Origin: Clostridia bacterium
GTDB lineage: Bacteria > Bacillota_A > Clostridia > UBA1381
Assembly (NCBI GenBank): GCA_017553025.1
Contig: JAFZNF010000149.1
Span: 1 to 8,241, forward strand
Reading direction: 5' to 3'
Length of the DNA: 8,241 nt
Shown: one piece after another, positions 1-6,389 of the stretch
Numbering within the stretch: position 1 is the stretch's first letter
How the letters are laid out: each line of letters begins with the position of its first letter
The notes under the pieces: generated by a model
Told to the model about the DNA's origin: nothing
Database searches by the model: none
Seen by the model: the letters and a program-made list of their open reading frames with translations, nothing else
Program-made: the position numbers and the translations under genes

Positions 1-839
1 CCGTGCTTAGGACCCTTAAGCGAGCCTAAGGACGCTGCAACGGAGGAATAGGTATCCGTTCCCGAAGATGAAACAACGTGCGTTGTAAAGGTTGAGTTAT
101 TTCCTCCGCCGTGTTCTGCGTGCAGTACAAGGCATAAATCCAAAAGTTTCGCCTCAAGGTCTGTAAACTTGCTGTCCGGCCTTAGCATATATAAAATTGC
201 CTCTGCTGTTGAAAGTGTTTCGGGCGGTGTATGAATGAAAAAGCTCTTTCCCTTTTGGTAATGATTATACGCCTGATACCCGTAAACCGATAAAAGCGGA
301 AACAGTGCAATAAGCTGCATACTCTGCCTTAACACATTTTTCACATCGGTACTGTCAGCATATTTATCATAAGAATAAAGAGTAAGCACACTCCTTGCAA
401 GAGTATTCATCATATCACCTGACGGGGCTTTCATAATAATATCCCTTACGAAACTTGTCGGAAGCAGACGGTATACACCCAAATCGTGCTTAAACTCGTC
501 CAGGTCGGCTTTTGCAGGCTGTTCTCCGAAAAGCAGCAAATACGTTGTTTCTTCAAAACCAAACCTGCTTTCTTCCCAAAATCCCTTGACAATCTCTTCA
601 ATATCCACACCGCGGTAATAAAGTTTACCCTTGCAGGGTATCATTTCGCCGTCGTCAATGGTGTAGGATTTTACCTCGCCAATCTCAGTAAGTCCCGTCA
701 AAACACCTGTGCCGTTTTTATTTCTCAAACCCTTTTTTACATCATATTTATCATAAAACGAGGCGTCTATATATCCATTTTTCAGGCATTTTCCCGCTAA
801 TTTCTCTATGCTCGGCGTTAATTCCGTAAATCTATTCAT
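1..839 (-). CDS. Citrate synthase (citrate/2-methylcitrate synthase family), C-terminus missing
   Basis: Condenses oxaloacetate with acetyl-CoA to citrate in the cytoplasm. In anaerobic Clostridia this commonly feeds the route to 2-oxoglutarate and glutamate. The 279 complete residues translated from the minus strand show the family clearly. The N-terminal part has KGLRN (36-40) and GTGVLTGLT (43-51), followed by GKLYYRGVDIEEIV (71-84). HAEHGGGNNSTFTTHVVSS occupies 240-258, and the reading frame ends in LKGPKH with His279 in the last full codon. The HAEHGGGN and GPKHG histidines are the regions of the two catalytic histidines of citrate synthase; the catalytic Asp would lie beyond the edge. 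Family members of this type are roughly 450 residues, so about 170 are missing. Start: ATG at 839, preceded by AAGGGAG at 9-nt spacing, 4 nt after the holB stop, so the two are probably cotranscribed. A 2-methylcitrate preference cannot be excluded. No symbol is given because gltA and citZ are both used for such proteins. Confidence 0.93.
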   Translation of the reverse strand, partial: MNRFTELTPSIEKLAGKCLKNGYIDASFYDKYDVKKGLRNKNGTGVLTGLTEIGEVKSYTIDDGEMIPCKGKLYYRGVDIEEIVKGFWEESRFGFEETTYLLLFGEQPAKADLDEFKHDLGVYRLLPTSFVRDIIMKAPSGDMMNTLARSVLTLYSYDKYADSTDVKNVLRQSMQLIALFPLLSVYGYQAYNHYQKGKSFFIHTPPETLSTAEAILYMLRPDSKFTDLEAKLLDLCLVLHAEHGGGNNSTFTTHVVSSSGTDTYSSVAASLGSLKGPKH

Positions 840-843
840 AAAC

Positions 844-1824
844 TTATGCTCCCTTCTTTATCGCAAATGCCATACTGAGTATTAAAATATGCAGATTTAC
901 GTACCTTTTCAGCATCTGATATGCATTTTGCATCTCATTTATGGCATTTATTATCCTCTTTTCGTCTATTCTTTGAGATATATTTATCAATTTGTCTTTG
1001 TAATCTATGTTCACAATATATTTTTCACCGTCATTTTGTATAAGCATTATATCCCGCAAAAAACCAATCCATAGGTTTAAAATCGTTTCGGCGTCATCTT
1101 TATTGAGTTCGGCAAATTCCGCCGCGTCATAGCTTTGCGCTATATCTCCCGATAGGATTTTAGGCAAAATGTCTATAGCACCGCGCCTAAGCGGCATAAA
1201 TCCCTCATCTTTTGCGAGTTTCTTCGCCTTTTCGATATTCCCCCCTGAAAAGTGCGCAAGAAAATCGGCATTCTTTATGTTGGGATAGTTGTTTTTTAAT
1301 ATATCCTTTATTTTATTTCTTGATACGGGCGGGAATTTTATTATTTCGCACCTTGAGCGTACCGTCGGCAAAAGAGATTCCATATTTTCTGCAAGTATGA
1401 CAAAAACGGCATATTCGGGCGGCTCCTCCAAAAGTTTCAAAAAGGCATTCTGCGCCTGTTCGTTCATCTCGTTGCCATAGGCTATAATATAGACTTTTTT
1501 TGAATTTTCATACGGCTTTTTAGCCGAGTCCTTTAAAAGCTCCCTCACCTGTTCAACAACTATATTTTTTTTATCTTCCTGCGGAGCAATTACGCTTATA
1601 TCAGGGTGATTTCCCGCTTTTGCAAGAATACAGGAGGTACAGGTTCCGCAAGGCGCCACTTTCTTTTTACCGCAAACTAAGGCATTTGCAAAAAGCTTTG
1701 CCGCGCTTAAACTTCCGCCTCCGCGCTCGCCTTCAAAAATATACGCGTGCTGCGAAATGCCTTTTCGGATATTCTTTATTAACTTGTCCAAAATATCCTC
1801 GTGCAGGATTTCATAACCGTACAT
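844..1824 (-). CDS. holB: DNA polymerase III subunit delta' (clamp loader)
   Basis: Delta' subunit of the clamp-loader complex, which works with DnaX and delta (HolA) to load the beta sliding clamp at the replication fork. The 326 residues match the usual Firmicute length of about 330. The N-terminal AAA+ domain carries HAYIFEG (26-32) and a degenerate P-loop (EGERGGGSLSAAK, 31-43) that lacks the canonical GKT. A zinc module follows, with Cys51, Cys59, Cys62 and Cys65 (CGTCTSC at the end). Further on are QAQNAFLKLLEEPPE (123-137) and the SRC motif (157-159), which contributes an arginine finger in clamp loaders. The C-terminal part is helical and less conserved. The missing Walker A lysine is common in delta' and does not indicate decay. 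Start ATG at 1824 follows AGAGGT with about 6-nt spacing. A promoter lies about 75 bp upstream at 1897-1925. The citrate synthase gene follows after 4 nt. Confidence 0.95.
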   Translation of the reverse strand: MYGYEILHEDILDKLIKNIRKGISQHAYIFEGERGGGSLSAAKLFANALVCGKKKVAPCGTCTSCILAKAGNHPDISVIAPQEDKKNIVVEQVRELLKDSAKKPYENSKKVYIIAYGNEMNEQAQNAFLKLLEEPPEYAVFVILAENMESLLPTVRSRCEIIKFPPVSRNKIKDILKNNYPNIKNADFLAHFSGGNIEKAKKLAKDEGFMPLRRGAIDILPKILSGDIAQSYDAAEFAELNKDDAETILNLWIGFLRDIMLIQNDGEKYIVNIDYKDKLINISQRIDEKRIINAINEMQNAYQMLKRYVNLHILILSMAFAIKKGA

Positions 1825-1840
1825 TTTATACCTCTTTTGT

Positions 1841-1969
1841 CAAATTTTGAAAGTTTTTGTGGTCTTCGTTTCATTTTTTGCGTATAAATTGCCTTTATTT
1901 TAACATTTTTTGTATTAAAATGCAATATTTATACAGCATAAATTTCAAAATTTGTTTACAAAATATTTG
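1841..1969. repeat. CAAA-TTTG inverted elements flanking the holB promoter
   Basis: In the AT-rich tatD-holB gap, CAAATTTTGAAA (1841-1852) recurs as its exact reverse complement TTTCAAAATTTG (1943-1954). Each arm contains a small palindrome of the form CAAA-N-TTTG. A third, related palindrome, CAAAATATTTG, lies at 1959-1969. The arms bracket the predicted -35/-10 at 1897-1925. They could be operator half-sites, but the base composition makes chance matches likely. No gene is visible in 1825-2006. Confidence 0.25.
1897..1925 (-). promoter_or_regulatory. Sigma-A-type promoter for holB and the citrate synthase gene
   Basis: Read on the minus strand: -35 TTGCAT (1925-1920), a 17-bp spacer, then -10 TAAAAT (1902-1897). 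The bases TGT directly before the -10 give an extended -10 (TGn). Transcription would start near 1890, leaving a leader of about 65 nt before the holB start. No riboswitch-like or attenuator fold was evident in that leader. Confidence 0.65.
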
Positions 1970-2006
1970 TTTTGGTTTCCTTTTTTACTGTATATATTAA
2001 ACAAAT

Positions 2007-2771
2007 TCATATTCTATATAGCAGTTTTGCGTTACGGAAGGTAACTTCCTCCACCTCATCTTTGGTTATACCCTTAATTTCTGCAAGTTTTTCCGCTACA
2101 TAATGTATTAAAAGAGAACTATTTCTCTCGCCTCGGTGCGGTTCGGGCGCAAGATATGGGCAATCAGTTTCAATCACAATCCGCTCAAGCGGGACTTCCG
2201 CAGCCGCCCTTTGCACCTTTTTGGCATTTTTAAAGGTAACCGTTCCGCCAAATCCGAAATACATTCCCAGCGCGAAAATATCCTTTGCCATTTCGCCGCT
2301 TCCCGAATAGCAGTGCATAACTCCGCCTATCCTTTTAATATCGTGCTTTTTCAATATATCGATACAGTCGCTGTGCGCCTCACGGTCGTGTATTATAACG
2401 GGGAGATTTACCTCCTCTGCAAGGGTCAGCTGTCTGTCAAACCAGTATTTCTGCACGTCTTTGGGTACATCATCATAATGATAATCAAGTCCGATTTCGC
2501 CTATGGCGCAAACCTTATTATGCCCCGAAAATTTCTTTAGCAGCTGCATATCCTCTTCGCTTAATCCTCCTGCCTCTTCGGGATGTACGCCAACCGCAGC
2601 ATACATAAAGTCATACTTTTGACAAAGCGGCAGAATTTTGTCTATCGACTCCATAGAATCTGCCGCATTTACTATATATCCTATTCCGTTTTTTCTCATA
2701 GAGTCCAAAATTTCAAAACGGTCTTCGTCAAACTTCTTATCGTTATAGTGTGCGTGTGAATCAAAAAGCAT
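2007..2771 (-). CDS. tatD: TatD family metal-dependent hydrolase / DNase
   Basis: A TIM-barrel metallohydrolase of the amidohydrolase superfamily. TatD proteins are Mg2+-dependent nucleases with 3'-5' exonuclease activity, linked to DNA repair and nucleic acid turnover. At 254 residues it is the normal length. All expected ligands are present: the N-terminal HxH (DSHAHYND, His6 and His8), GEIGLDYHYD with Glu92, VIIHDREA with His128, GVMHCYSGS with His153, and ETDCPYLAPEPHRGERN with Asp203. Start ATG at 2771 has TAGGAG upstream with about 7-nt spacing. It sits 10 bp after the divergent-PAP2 gene and is probably the last gene of the nusB operon. No clear terminator hairpin follows its stop, so some read-through into holB is possible. 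The exact substrate is not predictable from sequence. The Firmicute orthologue is often annotated YabD. Confidence 0.95.
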   Translation of the reverse strand: MLFDSHAHYNDKKFDEDRFEILDSMRKNGIGYIVNAADSMESIDKILPLCQKYDFMYAAVGVHPEEAGGLSEEDMQLLKKFSGHNKVCAIGEIGLDYHYDDVPKDVQKYWFDRQLTLAEEVNLPVIIHDREAHSDCIDILKKHDIKRIGGVMHCYSGSGEMAKDIFALGMYFGFGGTVTFKNAKKVQRAAAEVPLERIVIETDCPYLAPEPHRGERNSSLLIHYVAEKLAEIKGITKDEVEEVTFRNAKLLYRI

Positions 2772-2781
2772 ATAAAATCTC

Positions 2782-3222
2782 CTACAGAATATGCCTTAAA
2801 ACGGCAATTGTAATTCCTAAAAGCGCACCGACAAATACCTCTTTTGGGGTATGTCCCAAAAGCTCTTTTAAATGCTTATCGGTGTCGGAGAAATCGGATT
2901 TTTCCCATTTTTCCATAAGTTTATTGAGTATGCGTGCTTGCTGACCTGCCGCACGCCTGACTCCCGCGGCATCATACATAACAACAAGTGCGAATACTGC
3001 GCAAATAGCAAATTCCGTGCCGCCAAATCCCTCTTCAAGCCCTACTGCAGCTGCAAGGCTTGTGACAAAAGATGCGTGTGAGCTTGGCATACCGCCAGAA
3101 CCCACAAATCTCCGAAAATCAAATCTTTTATTTTGAACAAGTGAAGTAATCACCTTTATAACCTGCGCCGCAAACCACGATATTACGCTTGTCACAAGCA
3201 CGCTTTCTGACCAAAAGTTCAT
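2782..3222 (-). CDS. Divergent PAP2 family (YuiD/DUF212-type) membrane protein
   Basis: A 146-residue small membrane protein of the family named 'divergent PAP2' for its resemblance to lipid phosphatases; its reaction is not established. Conserved blocks visible are GSGGMPSSHASF (41-52), MYDAAGVRRAAGQQA (82-96) and LLGHTPKEVFVGALLG (121-136). PSSH matches the PSGH motif of PAP2 enzymes. GHTPKE gives His124-x3-Glu128 where classical PAP2 has His-x3-Asp. Hydrophobic stretches near 8-28, 50-62, 71-85 and 128-144 suggest several membrane segments. Start ATG at 3222 is 3 nt after the ispA stop, with AAAGG inside the end of ispA as its ribosome binding site. Placement directly after the prenyl synthase suggests action on a prenyl or lipid phosphate; this is inference only. 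Confidence 0.88.
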   Translation of the reverse strand: MNFWSESVLVTSVISWFAAQVIKVITSLVQNKRFDFRRFVGSGGMPSSHASFVTSLAAAVGLEEGFGGTEFAICAVFALVVMYDAAGVRRAAGQQARILNKLMEKWEKSDFSDTDKHLKELLGHTPKEVFVGALLGITIAVLRHIL

Positions 3223-3225
3223 ATT

Positions 3226-4101
3226 TTACGCCTTTCTGTTTACCAGAATATCGCATAACTGCGACAATTCTTCTGTATTTTCAAATATTTTAAGGCTTTC
3301 CCTTGCCTTTTTTATGTATTGCTTTTGCAGTTTTTCTGCCTCCTCAAGTCCGCAAAGCGTCACATATGTTGACTTATTGTTCTCTGTATCACTGCCTATC
3401 GGTTTTCCGAGCAACTCCTCATTTCCCAGAACATCTAAGATATCATCTTGAATTTGAAAAGCAATACCGAGATTATAGCAATAGCTGTCTATTGCCTTTA
3501 TTCTCTCATTATCCGCTCCCGATAAAACCGCGCCTATTACGCCTGATGCACGTATCAGTGCCCCCGTTTTTAAGGAGTGCATATTTTTTAGTCCCTCTAA
3601 ATTTTCAATTCCCGCAAATATGTCAATCACCTGACCGCCTGCCATACCTTCGCATCCTGCGGCAGATGCAAGAATTGCTATAGCTTTTACAACCTTATCT
3701 GTATCTGAATATTCCGCGCCGTATTTCGCCGCAATCTCAAATGCTTTTGTCAAAAGCGCGTCCCCTGCAAGTATAGCCGTCGCCTCCCCGAAAACCTTAT
3801 GATTTGTCGGCTTTCCCCGGCGCAGGTCATCATTGTCCATCGCAGGCAAATCATCGTGTATCAGCGAATATGTATGTATCATTTCCATAGCGCACGCAAA
3901 TGGAAGTACCGTATCGATAGGTTTTCCCAGCATTTTTGCCGTCATCATCATAATCATCGGGCGCAAACGCTTCCCGCCTGCAAAAATACTGTAATTCATC
4001 GCATCATAAAGTTTTTTTTGCGCTGCATCTCCACTTGGCATATACTTTTTTAATGCATTCTCGCAAATTTTTGCATAATTACTTACAAAATCATTCTTCA
4101 T
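3226..4101 (-). CDS. ispA: Polyprenyl synthetase, farnesyl diphosphate synthase type
   Basis: Head-to-tail condensation of isopentenyl diphosphate with DMAPP/GPP to give farnesyl diphosphate, the precursor for undecaprenyl phosphate and quinone chains. The 291 residues fit bacterial FPP synthases. Seen: GGKRLRP (42-48) for diphosphate binding; the first Asp-rich motif DDLPAMD (83-89), with the two-residue insertion typical of bacterial FPPS, followed by NDDLRRGKPTNHKVFGE; and the second Asp-rich motif QIQDDILD (216-223), followed by GKPIGSDTENNKSTY. Product length is inferred from overall similarity to FPPS; a geranylgeranyl product is less likely. I chose ATG at 4101; an in-frame TTG directly before it (4104) is the alternative. 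The gene begins inside xseB (11-bp overlap), with its nearest strong purine run, GGAGGGG at 4123-4117, unusually far away (15 nt). Initiation is therefore probably coupled to xseB termination. Confidence 0.95.
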   Translation of the reverse strand: MKNDFVSNYAKICENALKKYMPSGDAAQKKLYDAMNYSIFAGGKRLRPMIMMMTAKMLGKPIDTVLPFACAMEMIHTYSLIHDDLPAMDNDDLRRGKPTNHKVFGEATAILAGDALLTKAFEIAAKYGAEYSDTDKVVKAIAILASAAGCEGMAGGQVIDIFAGIENLEGLKNMHSLKTGALIRASGVIGAVLSGADNERIKAIDSYCYNLGIAFQIQDDILDVLGNEELLGKPIGSDTENNKSTYVTLCGLEEAEKLQKQYIKKARESLKIFENTEELSQLCDILVNRKA

Positions 4102-4288
4102 CAAAATTCTTCTTTTCCCCTCCGATTAAAACGGAAACCTTCTTTTCCGCCTCATCAAGCATTTTGTTACATTCCTTTGCAAGCTGTATGCCCTTTTCAA
4201 AAAGCTCAAGGCTTTCAGACAGGCTTGTCTCACCGCTTTCCAGCTTATTTACTACTTCTTCAAGTTCTTTAATTGCCTTTTCAAACAT
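4091..4288 (-). CDS. xseB: Exodeoxyribonuclease VII small subunit
   Basis: Small subunit of exonuclease VII, which binds the helical arm of XseA; the complex degrades single-stranded DNA in both directions to oligonucleotides. The 65-residue protein is of normal size and is almost entirely two amphipathic helices. The family signature is visible: FEKAIKELEEVVNKLESGE (2-20) and SLSESLELFEKGIQL (22-36), ending in an acidic tail. Start ATG at 4288 has AAAGGAG at 7-nt spacing within the end of xseA and overlaps the xseA stop by 8 bp. Its own stop overlaps the ispA start by 11 bp. This tight coupling fits the need for excess small subunit with XseA. Confidence 0.95.
   Translation of the reverse strand: MFEKAIKELEEVVNKLESGETSLSESLELFEKGIQLAKECNKMLDEAEKKVSVLIGGEKKNFDEE
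4117..4123 (-). promoter_or_regulatory. Distant ribosome binding site for ispA inside xseB
   Basis: On the minus strand GGAGGGG lies 15 nt before the ATG at 4101 and 12 nt before the in-frame TTG at 4104. Both spacings are longer than the usual 5-9 nt. A weaker AAGAAGAA run lies closer. This is the only junction in the operon without a well-placed Shine-Dalgarno, so the ispA start remains uncertain by one codon. Confidence 0.4.
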
Positions 4289-5474
4289 TTTCCTGCTCCT
4301 TTACTTCACACCTGCAGCTTCCGTCCGAAAGCGTCAGTTTAAATATTTCGCCTTTACTCAATCTCTTTACTTCCTTGATTATTCCGCCTGTCTCGTCCTC
4401 TGCTATTGCATATCCGCGCTTAAGTACGGCAAGCGGACTCATCGCGTCCAGCTTTGCGCAAAGCTCGGACATAATTTTTCTCTTTTGAGCCTCTGTCAGA
4501 CGAAAACTTTTCTCCGCCTGATGCAGCATATTGTCACATCTTTGGCGCATATCGTCAATCATATTCTGCGGGCTCTTCGGTTTTAGTTTGTCAAGCGACA
4601 GCCTGAGCCTTTTTATATAGTTCGCTTCCGCCGTGCAAATGCGCCCCCTAATACCTGTTATTGCAGCAGAAAGTTCAAGCTGTGACGGAACCGCAATTTC
4701 AGCAGCTGCTGACGGCGTAGGCGCCCTAAGATCTGCGACAAAATCAGCTATGGTAAAATCGGTTTCGTGACCTACTGCCGATATTATCGGTATTTTTGAT
4801 GCATATATCGCGCGTGCAACTTCTTCCTCGTTAAATGCCCATAAATCCTCTATTGAGCCTCCGCCTCTTCCTACAATCAAGGTGTCGCAAAGGTTATGTT
4901 TGTTAAAATATTCTATTGCTTCAACTATATTTTCCTTTGCACCTGCACCCTGCACAAGCGATGGATATATTATAATCTCGCAGTACGGATAACGTCTTGT
5001 TATTACATTTATTATATCGCGGACAGCAGCTCCCGTCGTTGCAGTTACTACTCCGATTTTTTCAGGATATTTTGGTATAGGCTTTTTTGACTTTTCATCA
5101 AAAAGTCCCTCCTCGGCAAGACGTTTTTTCAGCTTTTCATAAGCGATATACAGCTCTCCAACACCGTCAGGTGTCATCTCGTTTATGTATAGCTGATATG
5201 TGCCGCTCTGCTCATAAACGCTTATTCTGCCCCGTGCAAGCACCTTCATACCGTCCTCGGGCTTAAAGGTAAGACCAGACGCCGCACTCTTAAACATAAC
5301 AGCTTTCAAAACTCCGCCGTCGTCCTTTAATGTTATGTAAAGATGCCCCGAATAATGCTCTTTAAAGTTGGAGATTTCGCCCTTTATCCATATATCCGAA
5401 AGGGCGTTCTGTCCCTCAACCAGACGCTTCATATACGAATTAAGCTGGCTGACTGTCGCAATAATCGGCTCCAT
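4281..5474 (-). CDS. xseA: Exodeoxyribonuclease VII large subunit
   Basis: Catalytic subunit of exonuclease VII. The 397 residues match the shorter Firmicute/Clostridia form. An N-terminal OB-fold for single-stranded DNA covers roughly 1-100 (IWIKGEISNFKEHYSGHLYITLKD at 29-52 gives the start of the fold). The nuclease core follows: PEKIGVVTATTGAAVRDI (137-154), VGRGGGSIEDLWAFNEE (201-217) and SAVGHETDFTIADFVADLRA (232-251) followed by PTPSAAAE. A long helical region from about 262 to 345 would bind XseB, and the C-terminal LKRGYAIA segment is also typical. Start ATG at 5474 abuts the TAG stop of the upstream gene with no gap; GAGGAG at 9-nt spacing is its ribosome binding site. It overlaps xseB by 8 bp. 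Confidence 0.96.
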   Translation of the reverse strand: MEPIIATVSQLNSYMKRLVEGQNALSDIWIKGEISNFKEHYSGHLYITLKDDGGVLKAVMFKSAASGLTFKPEDGMKVLARGRISVYEQSGTYQLYINEMTPDGVGELYIAYEKLKKRLAEEGLFDEKSKKPIPKYPEKIGVVTATTGAAVRDIINVITRRYPYCEIIIYPSLVQGAGAKENIVEAIEYFNKHNLCDTLIVGRGGGSIEDLWAFNEEEVARAIYASKIPIISAVGHETDFTIADFVADLRAPTPSAAAEIAVPSQLELSAAITGIRGRICTAEANYIKRLRLSLDKLKPKSPQNMIDDMRQRCDNMLHQAEKSFRLTEAQKRKIMSELCAKLDAMSPLAVLKRGYAIAEDETGGIIKEVKRLSKGEIFKLTLSDGSCRCEVKEQENV

Positions 5475-6389
5475 CTACATCATCTCCTCAAATAACTTTT
5501 TTGCAATATATGCGGTACCTGCAGCATTGTCGCACGAAAGCTCACAAGAAGCAAAATATGCCTTATACTCCTGCTCACTAAACATATTTCTTAAAATTGT
5601 GTTTGAGGCAACGCCTCCCACAAACAACACTTTTTCTGCCTTTAAAAAGGTCAGCGCTGCATTTATGCTGTTTCCTGCAAACAAAAGCGCAGACTTTGCC
5701 AAAACCTCCGCAGCCTCTTTGTTTACCATATTCAAAAGTTTTGTTTCCATTCCCGAAAAATTTATAAAACCCTTGTCCTGCGATATTTTAAGGCTTATGC
5801 TCTCCTTTGCCGTAAGGCTAAGCGCATCGATCTCCCTGCCGCACGGAAATTTCATACCGAGAGCAACCCCGAGTCTGTCTAATAACTGTCCTGCCGAAAT
5901 ATCCTTTGTTCCGCCGATAATTTGCGGATTAAAACTCCCGTCTTTATATTTGCAGGACAATATCTCGGTTGTTCCTCCCGAAAGGTGAACGCAGGTGAAT
6001 TTTTCATTTAAAAGCTCATATGCCTTGCTTGAAATAATCCCTGCCATAATATGCCCGTCCTGATGCGATGTTCTAAAAAGCGGTACGCCGAGAGTTTTTG
6101 CAATAACTTTTGCAAAACTTTCGCCTGCTGTGAACACGGGCATATATGAGCCCTCCTGATTGCGCGGTTTTACCGAAACTCCAACCGCTTTTATGTCGTC
6201 CATATCAATATCAAGGCTTTCAAAAAGTTTCGGAAGCTCCTTTATGTGCAAGAACACGCCGTCCGACTGACGGATACCGCGCTGTCCCTCTTTGACATCT
6301 ATGATTTTTCTCAAATTCACAAAAGCATCTCCGCAAACGGCAACCGACGTCGTATAATTTGACGTGTCAATTCCAAGATACAGGCTCAT
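5475..6389 (-). CDS. TsaD/Kae1-like (peptidase M22 family) paralogue, function unknown
   Basis: An ASKHA-fold protein related to TsaD, the threonylcarbamoyl transferase for tRNA t6A, but shorter (304 versus about 340 residues) and divergent. Retained features: the N-terminal phosphate loop LGIDTSNYTTSVAV (5-18), the metal-binding pair His109-x3-His113 in SHQDGH, LSGGTTEIL (136-144), GGVASNTILR (258-267), and Asp287 in CDNAAG, the place of the third metal ligand. Altered features: where TsaD normally has a GPGL-like loop, this has VKPRNQEGSYMP (73-84), and the DDAAGE-type motif reads DISAGQ (163-168). Clostridia often carry such a gene beside nusB and xseA, annotated 'O-sialoglycoprotein endopeptidase' or Kae1-like, with no proven reaction. 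It starts in a 4-bp ATGA overlap with nusB and abuts xseA. It is probably a paralogue and not the t6A enzyme itself, but this cannot be settled without the rest of the genome. Confidence 0.85.
   Translation of the reverse strand: MSLYLGIDTSNYTTSVAVCGDAFVNLRKIIDVKEGQRGIRQSDGVFLHIKELPKLFESLDIDMDDIKAVGVSVKPRNQEGSYMPVFTAGESFAKVIAKTLGVPLFRTSHQDGHIMAGIISSKAYELLNEKFTCVHLSGGTTEILSCKYKDGSFNPQIIGGTKDISAGQLLDRLGVALGMKFPCGREIDALSLTAKESISLKISQDKGFINFSGMETKLLNMVNKEAAEVLAKSALLFAGNSINAALTFLKAEKVLFVGGVASNTILRNMFSEQEYKAYFASCELSCDNAAGTAYIAKKLFEEMM

Noticed and set aside
486..800. Plus-strand open frame of 104 codons near the left edge
   Set aside because: The minus strand of this stretch encodes a clear citrate synthase, so this is a shadow.
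1692..1734. Loss of the Walker A lysine in HolB as a sign of pseudogene
   Set aside because: Delta' subunits commonly have a non-functional P-loop. The zinc module and SRC motif are intact and the length is normal.
1855..1890. Riboswitch or T-box in the holB leader
   Set aside because: The leader is only about 65 nt, AT-rich, with no stable stem or specifier-like or antiterminator motif.
4035..4586. Plus-strand open frame of 183 codons across the xseA-xseB-ispA junctions
   Set aside because: It is antisense to three well-supported genes, with a low-complexity Ser/Phe-rich product, no family resemblance and no ribosome binding site noted. It is a shadow frame.
5368..5988. Plus-strand open frame of 206 codons
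   Set aside because: Antisense to the TsaD-like gene and the start of xseA; the composition mirrors the codon use of the true genes and no motif is seen.
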